From positions 992,001-1,056,000 of the forward strand of contig OZ220747.1 of the NCBI GenBank assembly GCA_965117015.1: a DNA stretch of 64,000 bases, read 5' to 3'. A program made the translations under genes and the position numbers. A model generated the notes under the pieces. That model saw nothing but the letters and a program-made list of their open reading frames with translations, did no database searches and had not been told where the DNA came from. Source of the stretch: Aldehydirespirator sp965117015 (lineage in GTDB: Bacteria; Actinomycetota; Acidimicrobiia; Acidimicrobiales; Aldehydirespiratoraceae). Within the stretch, counting starts at the first letter, position 1; each line of letters opens with the position of its first letter. Shown piece after piece: positions 42,047-49,889 of this stretch.

Positions 42047-43245
42047 CGGGCAGAGGCTGACAGCAGTTCGTAGGCGTTGTCGCGCATCACCTTGCGAACC
42101 TCGTCGTCGCTGAAGCCGGCGATGTCGTCCAGATAGGCGGACGGCTCGGCCAGACCCTCGGCGTGGGGGTAGTCGGAGCCGAACAGCATCCGGTCGGCCC
42201 CGATGCAGTCCTTGATGAGGGCCATGTCGTCCTCGAAGTAGGGCGACACCCACACGTTCTCGATGAAGGCCTCCACCGGGTGGCGCTTGAACTCCCACGG
42301 CATCTTGCCGTGGCAGATCTTGAGGTTGCGCAGCAGGTCGGGGACCCACATGGCTCCGTTCTCGATGGTGGCCAGGCGCAGAGCCGGGAAGCGATCGAGC
42401 ACGCCGTGGCAGATCAGGGCCGCGAACGTGTCGGAGATCGAGCGGTCCGAGAAGGCCACCAGCGGGAAGGCCATGTGCTTGAACGCCTCGAACTGGCCCC
42501 GGGACGGCTCCCACACCTTGCCGTACTGGACGGTGCCGTTGAGCCCGGCGTGCATGGCCAACGGCACCCCGGCCTCCTCCAGGCGGGCCCAGATGGGGTC
42601 GTAGCCGGCCATGCCGGGCGACTGGTAGCCGCTGCCGGTGGGCACCGGCCCCGGAACGGTGCACACGATGCGGGCGCCCATCTCCAGCAGCCGGTCCAGC
42701 TCGGCCACGGCCAGCTCCGGGTCGGCGAAGGTGAGCATGGGCACCGCGAAGATTCGGCCGTCACGGTCGAAGCCCCAGTCCTCGTCGAGCCAGGTGTTGA
42801 ACGCGCTGAAGGCGGCGTGCAGCGCTTCGATGTCGCGCTTGAGGGCCTCCTGCATGCCCACGCCCTGGGTGGGGAACAGCAGCACCGACTCCAAGCCCTG
42901 GCTGTCCATCAGCTCGACGCGGGCCGACCGGTCCCGGAAGCCGGGGTGGTCGTCGAGAGGATCCAGCTCGCCGAACATCGCCGCGATGTCGCGGCCCTCC
43001 AGGTTGCGACCCCGGAAGTAGTCCTCCAGGCTGCCCGGCTTGGCGATCGGGTCGAAGGTGGGGTTCGGGATGAACCTGTTGACCTTGCCGGCCACCATGA
43101 AGCGCTTCCGGCCGTCGATCTCGGCCCACTGCATGCAGCGCTTCTTCATGGACGGGTCGATGTGACGGATGAAGGCGTCCGGGGCCTCGTAGTAGTGCTC
43201 ATCCACATCGAACGCCCGGAATCCCAGCGCCGGTTGTTCCGTCAT
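42043..43245 (-). CDS. Amidohydrolase-2 family metal-dependent hydrolase
   Basis: 400 aa from ATG 43245, chosen for its position 7 bases after a TAACAT box. Related to its convergent neighbour but clearly diverged: FDVDEHYYEAPDAFIRHID at the start, LFPTQGVGMQEAL, LAMHAGLNGTVQYGKVW, ATIENGAMWVPDLLRN and the metal-binding LFGSDYPHAEGLAEP near the C-terminus. Likely a hydrolase or decarboxylase of an aromatic or cyclic acid. The stop overlaps the other amidohydrolase stop by four bases. It is a single-gene unit: an inverted-repeat hairpin lies between it and the preceding minus-strand operon. Confidence 0.9.
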   Translation of the reverse strand: MTEQPALGFRAFDVDEHYYEAPDAFIRHIDPSMKKRCMQWAEIDGRKRFMVAGKVNRFIPNPTFDPIAKPGSLEDYFRGRNLEGRDIAAMFGELDPLDDHPGFRDRSARVELMDSQGLESVLLFPTQGVGMQEALKRDIEALHAAFSAFNTWLDEDWGFDRDGRIFAVPMLTFADPELAVAELDRLLEMGARIVCTVPGPVPTGSGYQSPGMAGYDPIWARLEEAGVPLAMHAGLNGTVQYGKVWEPSRGQFEAFKHMAFPLVAFSDRSISDTFAALICHGVLDRFPALRLATIENGAMWVPDLLRNLKICHGKMPWEFKRHPVEAFIENVWVSPYFEDDMALIKDCIGADRMLFGSDYPHAEGLAEPSAYLDDIAGFSDDEVRKVMRDNAYELLSASAR

Positions 43246-43252
43246 CGTTTCG

Positions 43253-43258
43253 ATGTTA
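43253..43258 (-). promoter_or_regulatory. Leaderless-type -10 box TAACAT
   Basis: On the minus strand TAACAT ends 7 bases before the ATG at 43245. Confidence 0.45.
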
Positions 43259-43294
43259 CCGGGCACCCCGGCCGGCGGGTCCTGTCGTCGAGGC

Positions 43295-43334
43295 CGTCCG
43301 ACCGACGGGGCTTCGCCCCATTGTCGGTCGGACG
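43295..43334 (-). terminator. Strong hairpin, probable terminator without T-tract
   Basis: Perfect 12-bp arms CGTCCGACCGAC (43295-43306) and GTCGGTCGGACG (43323-43334) surround an inner GGGG-CTTCG-CCCC hairpin. It lies 22 bases after the luciferase-like gene's stop and before the amidohydrolase promoter. No T-run follows. Confidence 0.55.
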
Positions 43335-43356
43335 TTCCTCGCCGCCACCCCCCGGC

Positions 43357-44274
43357 CTACCGGCTGTGCGCGATGACTGTGTCGCCGTAGTGCTGGAGAG
43401 CTTCTAAGGCATGCGAGAGGGAGTCGGCGGGGATGGGGGCTGCGCACCAGGTGACGCCCAAATCGGCCAGTTGTTGCAAGGCTTCCAGGTGGGCGTCGGG
43501 GTTGAAGTCGTCGTCGGCGGGGGTGTTCTCAGCCAGGGTCATGAACGAGACGTCGATCTCGGCGGGGTCGCGTCCGGCTGAGTCGGCTTGGCGCCACAGG
43601 TCATCGAGCATCCCGCGCAGATCGTCGACAGTCTCCAGCGGAACGGTCCGCGCAGTGGCGGCCAGCCCGCGGGGAGCGGGGAACGGGACCCAGCCATCGC
43701 CGACGGTGGCCACCCGGCGGCGGCTCAGGCGGCTGTTGCCTCCGATCCAGATCGGGATCGGCCGCTCCGGCTTGGGGTTGGCGGTCTGGCCCCTGGCGGT
43801 GAAGTTGCGGCCCTCGTAGCTGAAGTCGTCGGTGGTCCACACGCCCCGCACGACCTCGATGGCTTCGTCGAAGAGGTCGTTGCGCTCGTCGAAGTCAACC
43901 CCTAGGGCCCGGTACTCGCCCTTGAGGTAGCCGGTCCCCACGGCCAGCACGAACCGGCCATCGGACATAGCGTCGATAGTGGCCGCCGACTTCGCCACCA
44001 GGAACGGGTTGCGGTAGGGCAGGACCACCACGTTGGGGATCAACTGCACACGCTCCGTGACCGCGGCCGCGAACGCCAGCGCGGCGAAGGGATCGAGCGC
44101 GTCGTGACCGCCGGCGGCCAGCCAGCGGTGGGTGGGGGCGGGATGGTCGGTGAAGCTGATCCCGTCGAAGCCGGCCTCCTCGGCCGCCCGGGCGAACTCC
44201 ACCAGGCCCCGCCGGGTGGCGAACTCAGCGCTGCAACGGCCCGCGGCCAGCGGATAGGTAACCGAGAACCTCAC
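43357..44274 (-). CDS. Luciferase-like (LLM class) F420-dependent oxidoreductase, TIGR03619-like
   Basis: 305 aa, GTG start that overlaps the FGGY kinase stop (GTGA). Features: GFDGISFTDHPAPTHRWL, RVQLIPNVVVLPYRNPFLVA, LSDGRFVLAVGTGYLKGEYRAL-like stretch (MSDGRFVLAVGTGYLKGEY) and PIPIWIGGNSRLSRRRVATVG, all typical of F420-dependent luciferase-like enzymes of the TIGR03619 type. The overlapping start implies translational coupling with the carbohydrate-kinase-like gene, an unusual partnership that may point to oxidation of a phosphorylated polyol or related compound. Alternative: unrelated genes sharing a transcript. Confidence 0.87.
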   Translation of the reverse strand: MRFSVTYPLAAGRCSAEFATRRGLVEFARAAEEAGFDGISFTDHPAPTHRWLAAGGHDALDPFAALAFAAAVTERVQLIPNVVVLPYRNPFLVAKSAATIDAMSDGRFVLAVGTGYLKGEYRALGVDFDERNDLFDEAIEVVRGVWTTDDFSYEGRNFTARGQTANPKPERPIPIWIGGNSRLSRRRVATVGDGWVPFPAPRGLAATARTVPLETVDDLRGMLDDLWRQADSAGRDPAEIDVSFMTLAENTPADDDFNPDAHLEALQQLADLGVTWCAAPIPADSLSHALEALQHYGDTVIAHSR

Positions 44275-45599
44275 CGGTCGGTGCCCTGCCGGAAGCGGCG
44301 GTAGCGTCCCTCGGCCGCGGTCGCGTGCCCGGCGCGGGGCTCCACCCGGTGCGAGACCCGGCCCCAGCGCCGGGCCTGCGAGGTGTCGGCCTCCAGTCCG
44401 GCGGTGACCCGGCTGTGGTAGGCCGCACCGAGAGCGGCGCTGTAGGGCTCAACCGACACGTCGACGGCCAGGCCGGTCGTGTCGGCCAGCGCCTGCATCC
44501 AGGCCGGCGACTGGGTCCCGCCGCCCACGGCGACGATCCGCGAGGCGTCGAGACCGGAGAGCTCTATGTGGTGACGCACCACGAAGCCGGCCGCCTCGTA
44601 GGCGGCCATCAAGACATGGGCCGGAGTGTGGCCGACGTGAAGGTCGAGCAGCTCGGCCCGGCGATCGGGATCGTGCAACGGAGTCCGCTCGCCTCTCGGA
44701 TAGGGAAGCCACACCGGCAGGTCGCCACCGTCGAGCGCCAGCAGATCCTCTGAAGCCGGATCGCTCACCAGAGCCCGGACCCGGTCGATGAACAGGCCAC
44801 CGGCGTTGCTTGCCCCGCCCACCACCATGAGCCCGGCCCGGGTCGACGGGAACGTCCACAATCCGGCGACCTCGACCCACTCGCTGGTGAACACCCACGG
44901 CAGCAGGGTCGTGCCGCACATAACCAGCACATCGCCATCGTCGCCACAGGGGGCCACCAGCTGCTCACCCAGCGCGTCGACGGTCCCAGCCGAGACCAGA
45001 GCGCCGTCTCGCTCGCCGATGGCGGCCGCCCCCGGACTGATGGTCGGCAGCTGCTCCGAGGTCATGCCGATCTCATCGAGCAACTCGGGCGCCCAGCCCT
45101 GCCCGTCGGACATGGGCGCCATGGCCATGGCGGTCGAGGAGTCGAGAGCGGCGGTCCGGCAAAGCGCATGGTTGGCCGCCGCCTGCGCCGGCCAGAGGGC
45201 CTCCACTCCATCGCAGTCGGCCAGCCAGCGAGCAAACCCGGCGGCCTCCCCGTCAGTGGACTCGGAACCGGATCCGACCCCCCGGCCGCGGGCGTCGCCG
45301 TAGAGCAGGCCGGGCGTGACCGGCGCACCGGCGGAGTCGACCCCGCACATCGACGGCACCATGGCCGAGACGGTGACCGCGGCCACCGATCGGCCGGCAA
45401 TGCCCGCCGTCACGTCGTCCCAGGCACCCATCACACCGTCGATCCAAGCGGCCTGAGGATCGTGCTCGAAACGGCCGGGATCGGTCGACACCACCCGGTG
45501 AGGGATCCGGGCCCGGGACAGGACCGCACCGTCGCCGTCGGCGGCCACAGCCTTGACTGCGGTCGTCCCGATGTCGATCCCGACCGTCACCTCGTCCAT
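44271..45599 (-). CDS. FGGY-family carbohydrate kinase
   Basis: 442 aa from ATG 45599 with GGAGTGCGC upstream. Sugar-kinase/actin fold: N-terminal phosphate loop VGIDIGTTAVKAVAADGDG, FEHDPQAAWIDGV, the substrate-domain ALLYGDARGR-like region (PGLLYGDARGRGV), the second-domain phosphate loop VLVMCGTTLLPWVF, and adenosine motif IVAVGGGTQSPAWMQALAD. It phosphorylates a sugar, polyol or sugar acid at the expense of ATP; LsrK and xylulokinase-like enzymes share these signatures. It is divergent from a 2-hydroxyacid dehydrogenase/class II aldolase pair (120-base gap), which favours a sugar-acid catabolic unit. Confidence 0.88.
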   Translation of the reverse strand: MDEVTVGIDIGTTAVKAVAADGDGAVLSRARIPHRVVSTDPGRFEHDPQAAWIDGVMGAWDDVTAGIAGRSVAAVTVSAMVPSMCGVDSAGAPVTPGLLYGDARGRGVGSGSESTDGEAAGFARWLADCDGVEALWPAQAAANHALCRTAALDSSTAMAMAPMSDGQGWAPELLDEIGMTSEQLPTISPGAAAIGERDGALVSAGTVDALGEQLVAPCGDDGDVLVMCGTTLLPWVFTSEWVEVAGLWTFPSTRAGLMVVGGASNAGGLFIDRVRALVSDPASEDLLALDGGDLPVWLPYPRGERTPLHDPDRRAELLDLHVGHTPAHVLMAAYEAAGFVVRHHIELSGLDASRIVAVGGGTQSPAWMQALADTTGLAVDVSVEPYSAALGAAYHSRVTAGLEADTSQARRWGRVSHRVEPRAGHATAAEGRYRRFRQGTDR

Positions 45600-45707
45600 G
45601 CGCACTCCTGTGGCAAGGCCGGCAGCCTGCGCCGACCGCCTACAGGAAGCTACGCCGTCGAGGGCGGGGCCACGCCACCGCACGGGCTGACAGGTGGCCG
45701 CGGGCGC

Positions 45708-45713
45708 TAGCGT
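45708..45713 (+). promoter_or_regulatory. Leaderless-type -10 box TAGCGT
   Basis: TAGCGT ends 6 bases before the GTG at 45720. A CTGACA resembling a -35 lies at 45687-45692, 15 bases upstream. Confidence 0.5.
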
Positions 45714-45719
45714 CGCCTC

Positions 45720-46691
45720 GTGAGCCGGCCACGAGTGTTGGTTACCGCGCCCCTTCGGGGCCCTGCCCTCGACGAGCTGCGCGACATCGCCGACGTGGTG
45801 TTCGAACCCTGGATCGAGCACCAGCCGATCAGGCTCTACCGATCCAAGGACTTCGCCGCCAAGATCCTCCACGAGGGAGCCGACATCGTCGTGTGCGAGG
45901 CCGACTCGTGCAAGGGTCCGGTGCTGGAGCTGCCGCTGATGGCCATCGCCTCCACCCGGGCCCGACCCACCAACGTCGACGTCGACGCGGCCACCGCGGC
46001 CGGCATCCCCGTGTTGCGCACACCGGGCCGCAACGCCGACGCCGTGGCCGAGATGACGGTGGCTCTGCTGATGGCGGTGACCCGGTTCGTGGTCGCCGGC
46101 GATCGCGACGTGCGAGCGGGCAGGATGTTCGGCGAGACCCTCCCCTACCAGCGCTACCGGGCCTGGCAGGTGGCGGGACGCACTGCCGGGCTGGTGGGAC
46201 TGGGCGCCGTGGGCCGGGCCGCCAAGTGGCGCCTGGAGGGCCTGGGCATGACGGTGATCGCCGCCGATCCCTACGCCGCCGACGCCACCCACAGCCTCGA
46301 CAACCTGCTGGCGGCCGCTGACGTGGTGTCGATGCACGCCGCCGTCACGCCCGAGACGTCGCAGATGATGGGCTCAGACCAGTTCGCTGCGATGAAGGTG
46401 GGGGCGGTCTACCTCAACACGGCTCGGGCCGCGCTTCACGACACCGACGCCCTGGTGACCGCCCTGGAGTCGGGCCATCTGGCCGGCGCCGGCCTCGACC
46501 ACTTCGAGGGCGAGATCCTGCCCACCGACCATCCCCTGACCGCCATGGACAACGTGGTGCTCACGCCGCACATCGGCGGGGCCACCTACGACGTCGAGAG
46601 CAAGCAGGCGGCCATCGTGGTTGCCGACATCAAAGCCATCCTGTCGGGCGGCAAGCCGCTCCACTGCGCCAACCCGGAGGTCCTCGAGTGA
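45720..46691 (+). CDS. D-isomer-specific 2-hydroxyacid dehydrogenase, NAD(P)-binding
   Basis: 323 aa, GTG. Rossmann NAD domain with GRTAGLVGLGAVGRAAKWRL (GxGxxG-type dinucleotide loop), catalytic Arg in YLNTARAALHDTDAL (usually N-x-x-R-G), Glu in AGLDHFEGEILP, and the catalytic His in TPHIGGATYDVES. Converts 2-keto acids to D-2-hydroxy acids or the reverse. The FGGY kinase is divergent and a class II aldolase gene follows, suggesting sugar-acid metabolism. The last 24 bases are duplicated 41 bases downstream, at the start of the next gene. Confidence 0.9.
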   Translation: MSRPRVLVTAPLRGPALDELRDIADVVFEPWIEHQPIRLYRSKDFAAKILHEGADIVVCEADSCKGPVLELPLMAIASTRARPTNVDVDAATAAGIPVLRTPGRNADAVAEMTVALLMAVTRFVVAGDRDVRAGRMFGETLPYQRYRAWQVAGRTAGLVGLGAVGRAAKWRLEGLGMTVIAADPYAADATHSLDNLLAAADVVSMHAAVTPETSQMMGSDQFAAMKVGAVYLNTARAALHDTDALVTALESGHLAGAGLDHFEGEILPTDHPLTAMDNVVLTPHIGGATYDVESKQAAIVVADIKAILSGGKPLHCANPEVLE

Positions 46692-46733
46692 GCATCGCTG
46701 CCAGCCATCCCAACCCGGAGGTCCTCGAGTGAG
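46669..46733 (+). repeat. 24-bp direct repeat at a gene junction
   Basis: Two identical copies (46669-46692 and 46710-46733), each ending CCTCGAGTGAG, 17 bases apart. Each contains a stop/GTG-start junction: the first ends the dehydrogenase, the second starts the aldolase. The interval encodes a 14-codon frame from GTG 46688 that ends at the second junction. Confidence 0.85.
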
Positions 46734-47415
46734 TGTCGAAGGAGACCGTCTGGATCCTGTCCACCAGGAGGTGGCCGAGGTCTCGCAGCAGATGGAGCGG
46801 GCCGGGTTGGTGGTGGGCACGGCCGGCAACGTCTCGGGCCGCCGGAGCGACGGCTCGATCTGCCTCACCCCGTCGTCCACCCCCTACCCCGACGTCACCG
46901 CCGGCAACCTCGCCGTCCTCGGCCTCGACGGCGAGCATCGGGGCGGATCGGGCCAGCCGTCCACCGAGAAGGCCATGCACCTGGCCTGCTACAACGCCTT
47001 CGAAGAAGTCGGCGGCGTCGTCCACTGCCATCCGCCCCACGCCTCGATGTTCGCGATGGCCCACCAGCCCATCCCGGCCAGCATCGAGGAGGTGATCATC
47101 TACGTGGGCGGCGACGTGCCGGTGGCCGACTACGCCACCACCGGCACCGACGAACTGGCCGCGGAGGTGGTGCGCCACCTGGCCGACCGGGGCGCGGTGC
47201 TGATGGCCAACCACGGCCTGCTGTGCGTGGGCAAGTCACCGTCCGACGCGCTGCACACCGCCCTGGTGGTGGAGCACACCGCCAAGATCATGTTCGGGGC
47301 CCGCGTCCTCGGCGGCGTCGTGCCCCTGCCCACCAAGATCGCCAGGGACTTCGCCGGCATATACGGCTACATCCGCAGCACCTGGTCGCCTCCCGGCACC
47401 AACGGCGACGACTGA
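46729..47415 (+). CDS. Class II aldolase/adducin family protein
   Basis: 228 aa from GTG 46729, placed just after the second 24-bp repeat. Zinc-dependent class II aldolase fold: VGTAGNVSGRRSDGSICLTPSS (substrate phosphate/glycine loop), zinc-binding VVHCHPPHASMFAMA and the later MANHGLLCVGKSPSDALHTA with the third His. Acts on a phosphorylated or free sugar-acid substrate, cleaving a C-C bond or epimerising (FucA, AraD, YgbL relatives). It follows a 2-hydroxyacid dehydrogenase and lies near an FGGY kinase, a set typical of sugar-acid catabolism. Normal length. Confidence 0.88.
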   Translation: MSVEGDRLDPVHQEVAEVSQQMERAGLVVGTAGNVSGRRSDGSICLTPSSTPYPDVTAGNLAVLGLDGEHRGGSGQPSTEKAMHLACYNAFEEVGGVVHCHPPHASMFAMAHQPIPASIEEVIIYVGGDVPVADYATTGTDELAAEVVRHLADRGAVLMANHGLLCVGKSPSDALHTALVVEHTAKIMFGARVLGGVVPLPTKIARDFAGIYGYIRSTWSPPGTNGDD

Positions 47416-47437
47416 CATCTCGAGGAAGGAACTCCCC

Positions 47438-48277
47438 ATGCAGCACATGCTCTACGAGACCGAAGAGCGGGTGGCGGTGATCACGCTGAACCGCCCCGAC
47501 AAGGCCAACGCGGTCAGCGGTCTCACGCTCGACGAGATGGACGAGTGCTTCACCCGCGCCGCCGACGACTCCGACGTGCGGGTGATCGTGCTGCGGTCGG
47601 TCGGCAAGCACTTCTGCGCCGGTCACGACCTCTCCGGCAGCGACGAAGCACTGGAGAAGGCGGCCGCCGGAGAGGGCGGCCCGGCCAAGGGCAGCTTCGT
47701 GGACTGGAAGGAGCGGGGCCTGGAGGCCATCTACGAGTGGGAGACGATCCACTACCTCGGCTACAGCCGCCGCTGGCGCGACATCCCCAAGCCCACCATC
47801 GCCGCGGTGCAGGGCCAGTGCATCGCCGGGGGACTGATGCTGTGCTGGCCCTGCGATCTGATAATCGCCGCCGACAACGCCATGTTCTCCGATCCGGTGG
47901 CCCGCATGGGCATCGGCGGGGTGGAGTATCACGGCCACACCTGGGAGCTCGGCCCCCGCAAGGCCAAGGAGATGCTGTTCACCGCTCGCCGGATCAGCGC
48001 GGCGGAGGCCGAGGCGGCCGGCATGGTCAACCGGGTCGTGCCCCTCGACGACCTCCACACCGAGACCATGGCGCTGGCCCACGAGATCGCCCAGATGCAC
48101 CCGTTCGCGCTGGCCCAGTCCAAGCGGGCCGTCAACCGGACCATGGACATCCAGGGCTTCTACTCGGCCCTTCAAGCCGTCTTCGACATCCACCAGACCG
48201 GCCACGGCAACGCCCTGTCGGTGGGCGGATACCCGATCCTGACCGGCCTGACCGACATGAAGAAATCCCAGCAGTAG
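47438..48277 (+). CDS. Enoyl-CoA hydratase/isomerase family protein
   Basis: 279 aa, ATG with GAGGAAGGAAC ribosome site. Crotonase fold: VAVITLNRPDKANAVSG, oxyanion-hole HFCAGHDLSG, the second oxyanion element IAAVQGQCIAGGLMLCWPCD, and ISAAEAEAAGMVNRVVPLDDL. Crotonase-type proteins hydrate enoyl-CoAs, isomerise or hydrolyse acyl-CoAs. Two Glu typical of classical hydratases are not both evident: the region after ADNAMFSDPVARMGIGGVEY lacks the usual LGxxPGxG with Glu, so reaction type is open. It lies 22 bases after the aldolase, so probably the same transcript. Confidence 0.88.
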   Translation: MQHMLYETEERVAVITLNRPDKANAVSGLTLDEMDECFTRAADDSDVRVIVLRSVGKHFCAGHDLSGSDEALEKAAAGEGGPAKGSFVDWKERGLEAIYEWETIHYLGYSRRWRDIPKPTIAAVQGQCIAGGLMLCWPCDLIIAADNAMFSDPVARMGIGGVEYHGHTWELGPRKAKEMLFTARRISAAEAEAAGMVNRVVPLDDLHTETMALAHEIAQMHPFALAQSKRAVNRTMDIQGFYSALQAVFDIHQTGHGNALSVGGYPILTGLTDMKKSQQ

Positions 48278-48296
48278 CGCCACGGGCTCGACATCG

Positions 48297-49889
48297 ATGA
48301 AGGTCCCCTCCGGGGCCGGTCCTACCGTGAACCCCGTGAATCTCTGGGAGCGACCGGACGTCCACGCCCGGCGCTGGTTCCTGCTCGGCGTGCTCAGCCT
48401 GACGCTGGTGCTGGTGGTCATGTCGGTCTCGGGCCTGAACGTGGCCCTGGCCACCTTGCAGCGGGATGTGGGTGTCACCGGGCCGCAGCTGCAGTGGATC
48501 GTGAACGCCTATGCACTCGCCTTCGGCGGGCTGCTGATGACCGGCGGGGCCATCGGCGACCGCTACGGCCGCAAGGGCGCCCTGCTCGGCGGCCTGCTCG
48601 TGTTCGGGCTCGGCGCACTCCTCGGAGGCTTGGCCGACACGGCCGAGGTCATCCTGGTCGCTCGGGGAGCCATGGGGGTGGCGGCCGCCTTCGTCATGCC
48701 GGCCACGCTGTCGCTGCTGATCGAGATCTTCCCACCTCCCGAGCGGCCGCTCGCAATTGCGGTGTGGTCCGGTTTCGCGGGGGGCGGCGCAGCCATCGGG
48801 CCCGCGTTGACAGGCCTGTTCGTGACCGGGTGGTGGATCGTGCCGTCATGGGGCTGGGAGGCCGGCTTCCTCTACAACGTGCCGGTGGTGGCCGTGGTGA
48901 TGATCGCCATGGCGCTGTGGTTGCCACGGTCGCGGGACGAGCACCCCCGGCACCTCGATCCCGCCGGTGCGGGACTCTCCATCGTGGCCATGACCGCGCT
49001 GATCTATGGGATCATCGAGGGGCCCGAACAGGGCTGGACTTCGGCGCCGGTGCTGTCCGCCTTCGCCATGGCGGTGGTGTTCGGCGCGATCCTGCTGCAG
49101 TGGCAGCGACGGGCCCGTCATCCGATGCTGCCGCTGGACCTGTTCAGCGACCGGCGCTTCAGCATCGGCTCCTCCGTGGTGACCATGACGTTCGTAGTGA
49201 TGATCGGCTTCTGGTTCCTGTTCGCGCTGTACGTGCAGTTCGTCCTGGGATACTCCGCTCTGGAGGCCGGACTGGCGACCATGCCCGAGGCGCTGTCGTC
49301 GATGGTTGTGGCCCCGTTCACCGCCCCCCTGGCCGCCCGGTTCGGGTCGCGCCTGGTCATGGCCTTCGGCTTCGCAGTGCTGGCCCTCACATTCCTGCCG
49401 CTGGCGCTGGTGGACACCGACACCAGCTATTGGTACCTGCTTGGTCCGCTGGTGCTGGCTGGGGCGGGGCTGAGCCTGGCCATGACTCCCGCCACCAACG
49501 ACATCATGATCGCCACCCCCTACGAGAAGGCCGGCATCGGCTCGGCCGTGAACGACACCGCCCGCGAGCTCGGGGCGGCGCTGGGCATCGCCACGCTGGG
49601 TGCCCTGTCCACCTCGATCTATCGCAGCACGGTGAACGTGGCCGAGTTGCCGGCCGAGGTGGCCGCGCCGGCAGCCGAGTCGATGGGCGCGGCCATCGAG
49701 GCCGCCTACGAACTGTCCCGATCGGGCGCCCTGGGCGAGGCCGCGGCCCAAGCGACGATCACCGAGACGGGGCAGGCCTTCACCACCGCCTTCGCCCAGA
49801 CGATGGCGATCTCGGGCGTGGTATCCGCCCTGGCCGCGGTCGCCCTGCTAGCCGGCCACCTCGCGCAGGCCCGCCGCTCTCTCATCTGA
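48297..49889 (+). CDS. MFS drug/proton antiporter, DHA2 (EmrB/QacA) type, 14 helices
   Basis: 530 aa from ATG 48297; GTG 48327 is an alternative, as the first 10 residues look non-conserved. About 14 transmembrane segments, starting near residue 25. DHA2 features are NVALATLQRDVGVTGPQLQWIVNAYALAFGGLL (helix 1-2), the GDRYGRKGALLGG loop and SVSGLNVALATL; the C-terminal half has the extra two helices of the family. Exports drugs, detergents or metabolites by proton exchange. Convergent with the MBL hydrolase gene, overlapping its 3' end by 42 bases. Substrate undetermined. Confidence 0.9.
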   Translation: MKVPSGAGPTVNPVNLWERPDVHARRWFLLGVLSLTLVLVVMSVSGLNVALATLQRDVGVTGPQLQWIVNAYALAFGGLLMTGGAIGDRYGRKGALLGGLLVFGLGALLGGLADTAEVILVARGAMGVAAAFVMPATLSLLIEIFPPPERPLAIAVWSGFAGGGAAIGPALTGLFVTGWWIVPSWGWEAGFLYNVPVVAVVMIAMALWLPRSRDEHPRHLDPAGAGLSIVAMTALIYGIIEGPEQGWTSAPVLSAFAMAVVFGAILLQWQRRARHPMLPLDLFSDRRFSIGSSVVTMTFVVMIGFWFLFALYVQFVLGYSALEAGLATMPEALSSMVVAPFTAPLAARFGSRLVMAFGFAVLALTFLPLALVDTDTSYWYLLGPLVLAGAGLSLAMTPATNDIMIATPYEKAGIGSAVNDTARELGAALGIATLGALSTSIYRSTVNVAELPAEVAAPAAESMGAAIEAAYELSRSGALGEAAAQATITETGQAFTTAFAQTMAISGVVSALAAVALLAGHLAQARRSLI

